Shown piece after piece: positions 33,158-41,977 of a stretch of DNA of 44,609 nucleotides. The position numbers and the translations under genes are program-made. Origin of the DNA: Bacteroidia bacterium (GTDB lineage Bacteria; Bacteroidota; Bacteroidia; Bacteroidales; CAJPTX01); contig CAJPTC010000023.1 in assembly GCA_905373475.1 (NCBI GenBank), forward strand, positions 1 to 44,609, written 5' to 3'. Under the pieces are notes generated by a model. It was not told the DNA's origin, did not search any database, and saw only the letters and a program-made list of their open reading frames with translations. Numbering within the stretch: the stretch's first letter is position 1; each line of letters begins with the position of its first letter.

Positions 33158-35268
33158 AATACACTCATCTCCAATTCTATAACAGCCCCTTTATGTATCG
33201 GAGTTCCAGGCGCAATACTCTGTGTTTTTACAGAGCCTCGCCCCCGAAAATGCACCGTAAGCCCCGCATTCTCAAGAATATATACCGCATCCGACAGGGG
33301 AAAACCCACCACATTAGGCACATGCCCCGCGACTACAGGGCGCGCCGTCATAAAAACCTTGCCATCATTGCGCGATGTGTTAACCCATTTCCCTGCGTTC
33401 GCATCGTCAACGTAATCTAAGTCGAGCTCTCGAAAAATTCGTGCCAAATCGGTCTTAGAACCCGCTTTACTGGCGGGCGCATAGTAATTGCCCGTATGGC
33501 TATCTTCATACCACGGAAACCACTCGTTGCGCGTTGCATAAACTTTCTCCGCAATCTCGCGAAAAATAGGACCTGCCACAACATTGCCATAGTATCCGCT
33601 CTGCGATGGTGAGGTTACAACCACAATACAAGAATAGCGCGGTGCATCGGCAGGGAAATAGCCCACAAACGAAGCTTGATATTCCGTCTTCCCCGCATTC
33701 CGATAGCCCAACTTCCCACGTGCTATTTGCGCTGTACCCGTCTTCCCTGCAATAGTATAAACCGCTGTTTGCAAATTTTTCGCCGTACCAGACTGCACCA
33801 CCCCTTGCAGCACTTGGCGCACCTGTTTGATGGTCTCCTTTGAACAGATGGAAGGCACTAGCACCTCGCGATGATAGCGGCGTATTACCCGTCCATGATG
33901 CACTAATTCTTTTACAAAACGAGGTCGCACCATACAGCCATTGTTCGCCACGGCATTGTAAAAAGCGAGCACTTGTAGCGGCGTCTGCTGCACTTCGTAA
34001 CCAATACTCATCATGGGTAGCGAGACCCCCGACCACAACGTATCGCCAGGCGACTTGATGTAAGGGCGTCCTTCGCCCAGAATGGGTAAATCTAGTGGCA
34101 AATGCAGATGCATGGAGTACAGATGGCTCACAAAATCCTCGGCATGCCCCTGATAATTCTTCATCACGAGCTTAGCAACCGCCACATTCGACGACAGCTC
34201 CCATGCCTGCTGTACCGTTAGCACGCCATAGCCCCCTTTACGAGAATCGGAGATTACTTGGTCATAGACCTTCAATTGCCCGTTGTCGGTATCTACCGTA
34301 TCGGTGAGTTTTACTTTACCATCTTCGAGCAAAGCAATCAGGGTAGCAAGCTTAAATGTACTCCCTGGCTCAGTACTTGCCCCGACAGCATAATTCACCT
34401 GTTCAACGTATTGGCGATCGGGGGTACGCGTCAAATTCGCAATAGCCTTTATCTCACCCGTAGCAACTTCCATTACGACGACTGTGCCGTGATCGGCATC
34501 ATTGCGCTGCAACTGCTCAGAAAGTGCACGCGTTGCCACATCTTGCAGATTGACATCAATCGTCGTAACAATATCGTAACCATCCTGCGGGGCAATGTAG
34601 TCTGCCGACCCTACAGGGATGAGCTTGCCCCCTGGCGAACGTTGCATTATCCGCACACCCTTCTTTCCCTCCAGATCGTAGTTGTAAGCGCCCTCTAGCC
34701 CGACGCCCGACCCCGAATTTACACGTCCGATCGTACGGCTTGCTAGAATGCCTAAGGGCTTCATGCGCTGCTCTTCACGTTCTACGATAAGTCCCCCTTT
34801 ATTTCGGCTCAGTCGTAAAAGCGGGAACTGTTTCAGCCTCTTCAACTCCAGATGATCTATCACCCTTGTACCTAAACGATAGTATCGATTGCCCGCACTG
34901 CGCTGCTGTATGAGTTCACGACGATAAGCCTGTTCGCTTTTATCTCTAAAAAGTCGTGAAAGACACAGAGATAGCGAATCGACGTTGGCAGCAAAAAGAG
35001 AATCGGACATACCCTGTGCCAACATATCTATATGCACGTTGTACACAGGCATAGAGGTCGCTAAAAGGCGTCCGTCTTCTGCTAAGATGTTTCCACGACT
35101 GGCAGGGAGCTCATACTCCTTGTACGCTAATTTTACCCCCCGATTACGCAATTCGGAACCCTCTACATACTGTATCCACAAGATGCGCACGACGAAGGCA
35201 AAGCCTGCGACAAGGAAACAGAGTAGGAGTATCGTAAAAACTCTGAGTGAACGTTTCTTCTGATCCAC
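33154..35268 (-). CDS. ftsI: Class B penicillin-binding protein (FtsI/PBP3) with PASTA domain
   Basis: The 704-residue septal transpeptidase has one N-terminal membrane anchor (about 10-30), a dimerisation/pedestal region beginning with SRGNILAEDGR, and a transpeptidase domain with the three catalytic motifs: STFK (303-306), SSN (359-361) and KTGT (509-512). A single PASTA domain closes the protein (about 643-704), as in other Bacteroidota FtsI. It cross-links septal peptidoglycan as partner of FtsW. It follows ftsL by 11 nt and overlaps murE by 4 nt. Confidence 0.96.
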   Translation of the reverse strand: MDQKKRSLRVFTILLLCFLVAGFAFVVRILWIQYVEGSELRNRGVKLAYKEYELPASRGNILAEDGRLLATSMPVYNVHIDMLAQGMSDSLFAANVDSLSLCLSRLFRDKSEQAYRRELIQQRSAGNRYYRLGTRVIDHLELKRLKQFPLLRLSRNKGGLIVEREEQRMKPLGILASRTIGRVNSGSGVGLEGAYNYDLEGKKGVRIMQRSPGGKLIPVGSADYIAPQDGYDIVTTIDVNLQDVATRALSEQLQRNDADHGTVVVMEVATGEIKAIANLTRTPDRQYVEQVNYAVGASTEPGSTFKLATLIALLEDGKVKLTDTVDTDNGQLKVYDQVISDSRKGGYGVLTVQQAWELSSNVAVAKLVMKNYQGHAEDFVSHLYSMHLHLPLDLPILGEGRPYIKSPGDTLWSGVSLPMMSIGYEVQQTPLQVLAFYNAVANNGCMVRPRFVKELVHHGRVIRRYHREVLVPSICSKETIKQVRQVLQGVVQSGTAKNLQTAVYTIAGKTGTAQIARGKLGYRNAGKTEYQASFVGYFPADAPRYSCIVVVTSPSQSGYYGNVVAGPIFREIAEKVYATRNEWFPWYEDSHTGNYYAPASKAGSKTDLARIFRELDLDYVDDANAGKWVNTSRNDGKVFMTARPVVAGHVPNVVGFPLSDAVYILENAGLTVHFRGRGSVKTQSIAPGTPIHKGAVIELEMSVL

Positions 35269-35279
35269 TTTTCAGCCTC

Positions 35280-35690
35280 CTAACGTTCGTAATATTTAAT
35301 TCGTACTGGGGGGCGGCGCGACTCCTCCAGATCGAGCTGCCGTTCCTGTACCAATTTCGCCACTTCCGACTCTTTGCTACTACGCATAAGCTTCGCATTG
35401 AGTGTTATAGACTCGCTCCGAAGGTTTTTCACCTCTTCCTCCAGCTCTTGTTCTTCGCGCCACAACTTGTCGTAATAATTGCGCATAGAGATGTAAAGTA
35501 CGCTCAGCGCACAAACAAGAATCCAGAACTTGAGGTCAAACGAAAAGAACCCTTGCCCTTTATTGGGCTTCGGAGTCTCGGTCTTCTCTTTGTGCGGAGC
35601 GTCTGGTTGCCCTGCACCGTCCTGTACGGATTCCGTATTTAGCGTTTCCGCTCGGACAGCCTCCTCTTGTTCCTCTGCTCCCCTATTCAT
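35280..35690 (-). CDS. ftsL: FtsL-like cell division protein
   Basis: A 136-residue bitopic protein: a charged N-terminal part of about 50 residues rich in Glu, one membrane segment (FWILVCALSVLYISM, about 54-68), and a coiled coil (DKLWREEQELEEEVKNLRSE, then LNAKLM). Sequence similarity in this family is weak, so the call relies on size, topology, and its place between rsmH and ftsI. FtsL would form a complex with FtsQ and FtsB and activate FtsWI. The N-terminal charged region is longer than in E. coli FtsL. Confidence 0.82.
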   Translation of the reverse strand: MNRGAEEQEEAVRAETLNTESVQDGAGQPDAPHKEKTETPKPNKGQGFFSFDLKFWILVCALSVLYISMRNYYDKLWREEQELEEEVKNLRSESITLNAKLMRSSKESEVAKLVQERQLDLEESRRPPVRIKYYER

Positions 35691-35725
35691 CTCTCCTAGT
35701 GCCGTATAAAAAACAATGCGATTCC

Positions 35726-36664
35726 CTACAAGGACTCATTGATGCAGCCTTTCTTGAGCGAACCAACACGCTCTCCTACACGCAAGCGAGCACTTCGCGA
35801 ACGCGAGTTTTCAATTTGTTCCTCTTCGCAAGCGCGCTCTACTCCTTTGCTCAAAAGGGCAAATGGGGCAACAGTATTGCCAAAGAGATCGCGCTCCGCT
35901 ACGCCAGAACTACGACCTGTGCGGAAGTAGTTTTTCACCAGCTTGTCTTCCAACGAATGGTAGGCAAGAACTACGACACGTCCTCCTATTTTTATGAATT
36001 CGGGCAACTGTTGTAGAAGACGCTCCAAGCTTTCAAGCTCTGCATTAACCTCAATACGAAGCGTCTGAAATACACACGCCAGAATTTTGGGCAAATGCCC
36101 CCCGCGACCGTAAACACGTTCCACCAGCGCAGCCAGCTGCCCAGTAGAGATGAGGGGGGTTACCTTTCGTTCCTCTACAATAGCGTGGGCTAACTTATTA
36201 GCATTACGGAGTTCGCCGTACGTTTGAAACAATTCGGCAAGTTCGCGCTCTTCGTAAGAGGCTAGGAGCATACTAGCCGTAACATTGCCTTGCTGATTCA
36301 TACGCATATCCAGAGGGGCATCAAAACGATACGAAAAGCCCCTTGTATCTGCATCGAGGTGATGCGAGGAAACGCCAAGGTCTAGTATTACACCGTCTAG
36401 TAACGGCGCATTGAGGTAACGCAACCAACGCGCAAAGTGTGCATAATTGGCATGAACGGGAACGATTCGAGAGTCCTGCGGGAGGTTTGTAAAAGCCTCA
36501 ATATCGCGGTCAAAGCAGTAGAGATGCCCTTCTGTACCTAGCTGTGCTAAAATAGCACGCGAGTGTCCGCCGCCGCCAAAGGTAAGATCGGCATAAGAGC
36601 CGTGGGCGTCTATTTTCAGAAGCTCAATACTTCTTTCTAGGAGAACTGGAGAATGATAGGGCAT
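35726..36664 (-). CDS. rsmH: 16S rRNA (cytosine-1402-N4)-methyltransferase
   Basis: This 312-residue methyltransferase (formerly MraW) opens the dcw cluster. It has the starting MPYHSPVLLERSIELL, the S-adenosylmethionine loop TFGGGGHSRAIL, LDLGVSSHHLD, and VVLAYHSLEDKLVK, all typical. It methylates the base of C1402 in 16S rRNA. It is transcribed from a leader of about 160 nt with two hairpins; no mraZ gene precedes it. The gap to ftsL is 35 nt. Confidence 0.96.
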   Translation of the reverse strand: MPYHSPVLLERSIELLKIDAHGSYADLTFGGGGHSRAILAQLGTEGHLYCFDRDIEAFTNLPQDSRIVPVHANYAHFARWLRYLNAPLLDGVILDLGVSSHHLDADTRGFSYRFDAPLDMRMNQQGNVTASMLLASYEERELAELFQTYGELRNANKLAHAIVEERKVTPLISTGQLAALVERVYGRGGHLPKILACVFQTLRIEVNAELESLERLLQQLPEFIKIGGRVVVLAYHSLEDKLVKNYFRTGRSSGVAERDLFGNTVAPFALLSKGVERACEEEQIENSRSRSARLRVGERVGSLKKGCINESL

Positions 36665-36680
36665 ACGGCACTCAACAAAT

Positions 36681-36725
36681 GGCTACTACAGAGTAGCCTG
36701 CCGCGCACGCCGAAACGTATCGGCG
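36681..36725 (-). promoter_or_regulatory. Two stem-loops in the rsmH leader
   Basis: On the minus strand, in the 5' leader of the dcw cluster, CGCCG and CGGCG pair around an 8-nt loop (36725-36708), and then GGCTACT and AGTAGCC pair around a 4-nt loop (36698-36681). The second ends 16 nt before the rsmH start codon. No T run follows either, so they are not terminators. A regulatory role is only an inference. Confidence 0.4.
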
Positions 36726-36828
36726 CACCTGCCTACATGCAGTACACCCTCGAAGAGACACCGCGACTCCGCTCGTGTCCCCCCATAGCCCCTCTCTTTC
36801 GCCCATTGACAGTCCTACCTCTGACCCA

Positions 36829-36836
36829 CAAAAGTA
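36829..36836 (-). promoter_or_regulatory. -7 box for the dcw cluster
   Basis: On the minus strand TACTTTTG matches TAnnTTTG exactly, about 165 nt before the rsmH ATG. A TTG lies 24 nt upstream, slightly more than the usual spacing. The 434-bp gap at 36665-37098 holds this box, the rsmH leader hairpins, and the promoter box of the divergent wbpI-like gene; no gene was recognised in it. Confidence 0.55.
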
Positions 36837-37066
36837 GTACTTTATTCCATCGTCGTAAATCAACGAATGCGATTCGATAAAGCAAAAAAATGGAAAACAT
36901 AGCGACTATCGCTGCCCGAAAAACGTGCTGTATGCGTTAGGATTCTATCGTTTAGGACGCATTGCCCGCACTCCCCCGAAAAAGAGAACACATTGCAAAC
37001 CAACCCAAGAACTTTGGTTGTTTTGCAATTCGGTAACCTGCACCAAACGGGCTTCTTACGATTTGC

Positions 37067-37074
37067 TACCTTTG
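37067..37074 (+). promoter_or_regulatory. -7 box for the wbpI-wbpB pair
   Basis: TACCTTTG is an exact TAnnTTTG match ending 24 nt before the ATG at 37099. No good -33 TTG at the usual distance. Confidence 0.6.
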
Positions 37075-37098
37075 TTCACAAGAGGAACGGTTTAATTT

Positions 37099-38172
37099 AT
37101 GCGAATTTTAACAGTAGTAGGCGCACGCCCACAATTCATTAAGGCGGCAGTAGTAAGCAGAGCATTGGCGGGACGAGCCGAGGAATTTATAGTACACACA
37201 GGGCAACACTACGATGCGAATATGTCTGACGTCTTCTTTGAGGAGATGCAGATCCCGCATCCGCGTTGGAATTTAGGGATTCACGGGGCTTCTAATGCCG
37301 TGGCAACTGCTCGGATGCTAGAGGCCATTAGTGCACGCATCGAGGAGGTACAGCCCGACTATCTGCTCGTTTATGGCGATACGAATAGCACCCTTGCAGG
37401 GGCTCTTGCGGGGGCACAGCATCGCATTCCCGTAGCACACGTTGAAGCTGGGATGAGGAATGGCAATTTGCAGATGCCCGAAGAGATAAACAGGGTTGTA
37501 ACTGACCGTATTAGTACCCTACTGCTGTGTCCTACGCCCAATGCACTCCAAAATCTGTATGCCGAGGGCTTCCGCGAACACAGTTCCATGCGTTTAGCGG
37601 TAGTCGGCGACGTAATGTTCGATGCCGCCATGTTCTATTTGCGCGAGGCACGCCCTCCTGAAGTAGATCTCCCCAAAGAGTTCAACTTGTGTACAGTACA
37701 CCGTGCCGAAATTTTACGTTCGCCCCAAGCATTGCGTGAGACGTTCGATGCTCTGGATACCATTTCCCGCACGCAACTCCCCGTAGTGCTCCCCTTGCAC
37801 CCTCATACGGCAAAAGTTTTAGCCGAAATGGGGTACGACCTCTCAAAGAGTTCTTGTGTCATCATCAAACCTACTAGCTATTTTGAAACCCTTTGGTTGC
37901 TATCGCACGCGTACGTGGTACTAACCGACAGCGGAGGATTGCAACGCGAAGCTTATTTTCTCAACAAACCCTGTGTAACCCTCCGAAATGAGACAGAGTG
38001 GGTAGAGCTCGTATCTAGTGGCGTGAATGTACTGAGTGGTACGGAACGCGATGCCATACTACGAAGTTATGACGCTATGGCGCAGCTCCGTTTTGACAAT
38101 AAGGACTCGCTACTCTTTGGCGACGGACATGCGGGCGAAAAGATTGTAGATCTGCTTTTACAAGACAAATAG
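37099..38172 (+). CDS. Non-hydrolysing UDP-sugar 2-epimerase, WbpI/WecB family
   Basis: The 357-residue protein belongs to the UDP-GlcNAc 2-epimerase family: GARPQFIKAA at the start, VYGDTNSTLAGALA (D94), VEAGMRNGNLQMPEEINR (E116, E128), TVHRAE, and ESCAPE-like DSGGLQREAYF in the nucleotide site. The segment LRNETEWVELV and the next gene (a WbpB-like dehydrogenase, 2 nt downstream) favour WbpI, which epimerises UDP-2,3-diacetamido-glucuronic acid, over WecB, which makes UDP-ManNAc (inference). It would supply an amino-uronic acid for LPS or surface glycan. The missing steps (WbpA, WbpE, WbpD) are not in the window. Confidence 0.88.
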   Translation: MRILTVVGARPQFIKAAVVSRALAGRAEEFIVHTGQHYDANMSDVFFEEMQIPHPRWNLGIHGASNAVATARMLEAISARIEEVQPDYLLVYGDTNSTLAGALAGAQHRIPVAHVEAGMRNGNLQMPEEINRVVTDRISTLLLCPTPNALQNLYAEGFREHSSMRLAVVGDVMFDAAMFYLREARPPEVDLPKEFNLCTVHRAEILRSPQALRETFDALDTISRTQLPVVLPLHPHTAKVLAEMGYDLSKSSCVIIKPTSYFETLWLLSHAYVVLTDSGGLQREAYFLNKPCVTLRNETEWVELVSSGVNVLSGTERDAILRSYDAMAQLRFDNKDSLLFGDGHAGEKIVDLLLQDK

Positions 38173-38174
38173 GA

Positions 38175-39146
38175 ATGGAAAACTTTGCATTGATAGGGCT
38201 AGCAGGCTACATAGCCCCTCGCCATTTGCGCGCCATTAAGGAGACAGGCAATAGGCTCGTCTCTGCCTACGATAAGTTTGACAGCGTAGGTATCATGGAC
38301 AGCTTCTTCCCCGAAGCCTCTTTCTTTGTAGAGCAAGAACTTTTCGATCGGTTCAACAACCGTTTGCGAGGTTCCTCCGACGCCATTTCCTACTTAGCCG
38401 TTTGCACGCCCAACTATCTGCACGACGCACACTGCCGCTATGGGCTCAAACTCGGAGCAAACGTAATTTGCGAGAAACCCCTAGTACTCAATCCGTGGAA
38501 TATAGACGCACTACAAGCCATTGAAAAGGAGACGGGGCACAGGATTTATAACATACTACAGTTGCGCCTTCACGAATCTATAATAGCGTTAAAGAAAAAG
38601 ATTGAAGCAGGACCTAAAGACAAAGTTTACGACATAGATCTAACCTATATTACTTCGCGAGGTTTGTGGTACTACACATCGTGGAAGGGCGATGAACGAA
38701 AGAGCGGAGGGATTGCAACCAACATCGGTGTACATTTTTACGACATGCTTACGTGGATTTTCGGAGCAGTGCAAAAAAATATAGTGCACGTAAATACCCA
38801 CGACCGTTGTGCAGGCTACCTAGAGTTGGAACGCGCACGGGTGCGCTACTTCCTTTCAATCAACGGGGCTCTTTTACCTGCGAATGCCGTTCAAGGCGAG
38901 AAACGAACATACCGAACTATAAATATTGATGGCGAGGAGTTTGAATTTAGTGCAGGCTTTACGGAGTTGCACAACGAGAGCTATCGGCAGATTCTGGCAG
39001 GACGCGGTTTTGGCCTCGACGAAGTACGAAACTGTATTCAAATTGTACACGACATCCGCCATGCAACCCCAGTGGGGCTAGTAGGCGACTATCATCCCCT
39101 AGCAGCAGCACCGCTCCACGCCCATCCATTTGGGTGGCGGAGTTGA
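38175..39146 (+). CDS. Gfo/Idh/MocA oxidoreductase, WbpB/WlbA-like
   Basis: This 323-residue NAD-dependent enzyme has a Rossmann opening (ALIGLAGYIAPRH), the catalytic CEKPLVL (K101), LQLRLHESI, and SGGIATNIGVHFYDML with the conserved histidine. Overall it looks like WbpB/WlbA, which oxidises C3 of UDP-GlcNAcA in the diacetamido-uronic acid pathway. It follows the epimerase by 2 nt. In Porphyromonas this pathway feeds the A-type LPS and the linker sugar placed on type IX cargo (established for P. gingivalis; transfer to this organism is inference). The start at 38175 is the only sensible one. Confidence 0.85.
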   Translation: MENFALIGLAGYIAPRHLRAIKETGNRLVSAYDKFDSVGIMDSFFPEASFFVEQELFDRFNNRLRGSSDAISYLAVCTPNYLHDAHCRYGLKLGANVICEKPLVLNPWNIDALQAIEKETGHRIYNILQLRLHESIIALKKKIEAGPKDKVYDIDLTYITSRGLWYYTSWKGDERKSGGIATNIGVHFYDMLTWIFGAVQKNIVHVNTHDRCAGYLELERARVRYFLSINGALLPANAVQGEKRTYRTINIDGEEFEFSAGFTELHNESYRQILAGRGFGLDEVRNCIQIVHDIRHATPVGLVGDYHPLAAAPLHAHPFGWRS

Positions 39147-39192
39147 TATTTTCTGCCTGTTTCTTTTCATACAAGAGCTCAACTCGATACGG

Positions 39193-39223
39193 TTTGCGTA
39201 ATCGAGCTTTTTTAGTATTTTTA
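39193..39223 (+). promoter_or_regulatory. Promoter of the sensor kinase gene
   Basis: TTTG (39193-39196) is followed after 19 nt by TATTTTTA (39216-39223), a 7/8 match to TAnnTTTG at the ideal spacing. RNA would begin near 39230, in agreement with the TTG start at 39251. Confidence 0.5.
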
Positions 39224-39250
39224 TGCAAGAGAACTAAAAACAATAGAATC

Positions 39251-41260
39251 TTGAAGCAATTTTACCTATTCGTACTGGGTGGTCTATTTGTTATATCTGG
39301 CATAACCTCTGGGGTTGCGAAGGCTAGTGATGAGCTCTACGCACTCCTTCACGAACTGAGATCGAACAACTTAGGACGTTGGGAGGCTTCGCGCACCATC
39401 TTACACGATTATGCCGACACCTACAATATTGCCGTAGATTCGCTACGTGCAAATACAGACTCTACGTATACCTATTCGCTCGCACGCCTAGTACTTGCAC
39501 AAGCTCTACACGAACAGGGCGACTATAGCAGTTCTACGCAATTGTGCAACGGGGCTATTAACTATTTCTACGACGGACAGGACACAATTCACGCTTTTAC
39601 AAGCCTCGTGCTACAGAGTTCCAATTTCATTCAACTCGGACTCTCGGCCGACGCCGTACCACTTATTGTAAAATCGCAGGCATTGGCATCCGCTGCCGCC
39701 GATTCGGTGCTACAAGTACGAGCTCTTGCCATGATGGGGGCACTCTACCTGTCGGTAAACAAGCCAGACGCAAGCATGGTCTATATTGCAGAAGCTATCG
39801 AACAGTGCCGACATATACGCAGAGAATTCCACGACAAGCTTCTCACCGACCTACTCTGCCAGCAGTGCGAAGCCTACTTGCAGCTCGGCAATGCCGAACA
39901 GGGGCTTGTTTCGCTAACGGAAGCGATTGAGATGGGCGACGAGAATGCAGCTTGGCAAGTTCGCTCAAAGACACACCGACTGCTCGGCGATGTCTATTTG
40001 GCTTTGCACCGTTATCCGAAGGCTGAACAAGCTTATCTGGAAGCTTTGTACCTCTCGCAGCAGGAAGTAAACCTTACGCAACGCGTCTACATCTTGCGTC
40101 AATTAGGGGAATTGCGCGCCTCACAGAGCCGACATAAAGATGCACTGGTATACAATACCCATGCCCTCCATTTAGCGGATTCTTTGCGCCTTGCAGGCTT
40201 ACAACGCAGCATTTTGTGGCAGCGCTACCAGTTCACGCGCGAACAAGACCCTGCCGAAGCACTCAAAAACCTAGAACGACATATCTACCTCGGCGATTCG
40301 CTCGTGCACTCTGCCATACAAACGAAACTAAGCGTGCTACACGAACGCTACGAACGGCAGTTGCGGGAGCAACAGATCCAGGTACAGCGCCTCCAGATTT
40401 CGCGAGATCGGTATGCAAAACTCATCTTGGGAGCTTCTATCTTCTTGCTTTTTATCCTCTCAGGACTTCTCTACTGGCTAACACGGCAACGTAAAAAGCG
40501 GCTACGTTACATGGAAGATATTAACCTCTCGAAGAACCGCTTTTTCTCTATCATTTCGCATGATGCAAAAAATCACGCCATCGCCATTCAAATGGTACTG
40601 GGGCAACTACTTACCTACTATCCATCCCTAACCTCCGAACAGATCAAGGAGTTCCTCGTTCAGTTGAAAAGTGCTGCCGACATGCAGATAGAGTTCCTTC
40701 TGAACCTCCTGAACTGGGCACGCTTACAACTAGATGCGATACCCTACCGCCCTGTTCCGTTTAATGTAACAGAGCTAGTACATAAGAACGCTACTTTTTT
40801 TGCTCTGTCGCTTTCAAACAAATCGATAGGATTGGCGATTGAATGCCCTGAGGAAGTAGAACTCTATGCCGATCGCGATATGGTAGACGTTATCCTTCGC
40901 AATTTATTGTCGAACGCCATCAAGTTCTCGCACCCAAATTCGACGATAGATATCATAGTGCGTCAGGAGGCTCACAGCGTCTCACTCGAAGTACGAGACA
41001 GGGGGATGGGGATGACAAGCGAACAAATTGCAAAAATCGGACGTATTGAACAACGTATATTGCACACGGGCACACGCGGCGAAAAGGGGTCAGGTCTAGG
41101 GTTGATACTCTGCATGTCATTAGCTCGAACGAATGGTGCAACAATTGATGTAGAATCGGAAGGACAAGGAAAGGGGACTAGAGTAACAGTGCAGTTTGCA
41201 GTAAGCCGCAAAAAAATAAAAGGGGAGGGAGTACGCGATGGCAAAGATTCTGGTAGTTGA
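39251..41260 (+). CDS. TPR-containing sensor histidine kinase
   Basis: The 669-residue product (TTG start) has a signal peptide (KQFYLFVLGGLFVISG), about seven TPR-like repeats outside the cytoplasm, one membrane segment (about 391-410), a coiled linker, a HisKA-like segment FFSIISHDAKNHAIAI (H437) and a HATPase domain with N-box NLLSNAIKFSH, G1 DRGMGM and G2 GSGLGL. The H-box has A-K-N-H where most kinases have L-R/K-x-P, so the helix lacks the usual proline. TTG at 39251 is preferred over GTG at 39134 because the latter precedes the promoter and gives no signal peptide. It overlaps the response-regulator gene by 23 nt. Confidence 0.85.
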   Translation: MKQFYLFVLGGLFVISGITSGVAKASDELYALLHELRSNNLGRWEASRTILHDYADTYNIAVDSLRANTDSTYTYSLARLVLAQALHEQGDYSSSTQLCNGAINYFYDGQDTIHAFTSLVLQSSNFIQLGLSADAVPLIVKSQALASAAADSVLQVRALAMMGALYLSVNKPDASMVYIAEAIEQCRHIRREFHDKLLTDLLCQQCEAYLQLGNAEQGLVSLTEAIEMGDENAAWQVRSKTHRLLGDVYLALHRYPKAEQAYLEALYLSQQEVNLTQRVYILRQLGELRASQSRHKDALVYNTHALHLADSLRLAGLQRSILWQRYQFTREQDPAEALKNLERHIYLGDSLVHSAIQTKLSVLHERYERQLREQQIQVQRLQISRDRYAKLILGASIFLLFILSGLLYWLTRQRKKRLRYMEDINLSKNRFFSIISHDAKNHAIAIQMVLGQLLTYYPSLTSEQIKEFLVQLKSAADMQIEFLLNLLNWARLQLDAIPYRPVPFNVTELVHKNATFFALSLSNKSIGLAIECPEEVELYADRDMVDVILRNLLSNAIKFSHPNSTIDIIVRQEAHSVSLEVRDRGMGMTSEQIAKIGRIEQRILHTGTRGEKGSGLGLILCMSLARTNGATIDVESEGQGKGTRVTVQFAVSRKKIKGEGVRDGKDSGS

Positions 41261-41891
41261 CGATCATGCTTTGTTCCGCTTAGGAGTATGCACAGCACTC
41301 AAGTTGGGGGAACACCCATCGGAAGTAGTAGGCGATGTCGGGACGGCGCACGAGTGCCTCGAGTACTTAAAGAGCGATGCTCCGAAGCCTGATATTTTAT
41401 TGTTGGATATCATTCTTCCAGACGAATCGGGCGAAGAAGTGGCACGCAAAGTGCGCAAAGCCTATCCACGTGTGAAAATACTTATCCTCTCCGCCGAAAC
41501 CTCGGAAGAGGTTCTACTCAATCTAGTAGAGACGGGCATTAACGGCTTTGTCTCCAAAGAAAGCGTGCAAGATGAGTTGTATATTGCCATAAACATCATC
41601 ATGAATGGCGGGCAATATTTTGGGCGGGATATTGATAGCTTATTGAAGAGCTTGATGTCGGACGCAAGCCGCAATGAACGGCAGCGTGCAAAATCGATAT
41701 TCTCAGAGCGAGAGCTGATTGTAATAGAGTTATGTAGCGAAGGCTACCCAACCAAGATTATAAGCGACAAGATGGGCATTAGTCCGCGTACTGTAGACGC
41801 TCACAAAGCAAACATCTTCGCAAAATTGGGCATTACGAACACCGTAGAGCTAGTTCGCTATGCAATAAAGCATCGGTTGGTAAAACTCTAG
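41238..41891 (+). CDS. NarL/LuxR-family response regulator
   Basis: The 217-residue product has a receiver domain (KILVVDDHALFRLGV; acidic residues D8 and D9, phospho-acceptor D57 in ILLLDIILP; K in FVSKES) and a C-terminal LuxR-type helix-turn-helix (SERELIVIELCSEGYPTKIISDKMG then SPRTVDAHKANIFAKLG, written here as separate segments). It is the cognate partner of the TPR kinase, since the start overlaps the kinase end by 23 nt. It is not a PorX-type regulator (no PglZ domain). Targets are unknown. A 7-bp stem-loop lies 14 nt downstream. Confidence 0.95.
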   Translation: MAKILVVDDHALFRLGVCTALKLGEHPSEVVGDVGTAHECLEYLKSDAPKPDILLLDIILPDESGEEVARKVRKAYPRVKILILSAETSEEVLLNLVETGINGFVSKESVQDELYIAINIIMNGGQYFGRDIDSLLKSLMSDASRNERQRAKSIFSERELIVIELCSEGYPTKIISDKMGISPRTVDAHKANIFAKLGITNTVELVRYAIKHRLVKL

Positions 41892-41905
41892 TTTTTGCTT
41901 ACGGC

Positions 41906-41925
41906 TCGCTAGCATAAACTAGCGA
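41906..41925. terminator. Weak stem-loop between convergent genes
   Basis: TCGCTAG and CTAGCGA pair around CATAAA between the response regulator and the DprA-like gene. No clear T run follows on either strand, so terminator function is uncertain. Confidence 0.3.
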
Positions 41926-41977
41926 TTCGGGAGTCATTTTGTCGTTGCCCAAAGCAACACGAACGGGCGAGAGGAGT

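Noticed and set aside
36672..36863. A 63-codon minus-strand frame in the position expected for mraZ
   Set aside because: It lacks any MraZ motif (no DxKGR or DNA-binding DxxGR-type repeats) and it overlaps the promoter box at 36829-36836.
39134..39250. GTG start for the sensor kinase overlapping wbpB
   Set aside because: It precedes the TTTG-N19-TATTTTTA promoter and adds 39 residues ahead of the signal peptide; TTG at 39251 fits better.
39251..41891. PorX/PorY-like regulators of type IX secretion
   Set aside because: The regulator ends in a LuxR helix-turn-helix, not a PglZ domain, and the kinase has TPR repeats.
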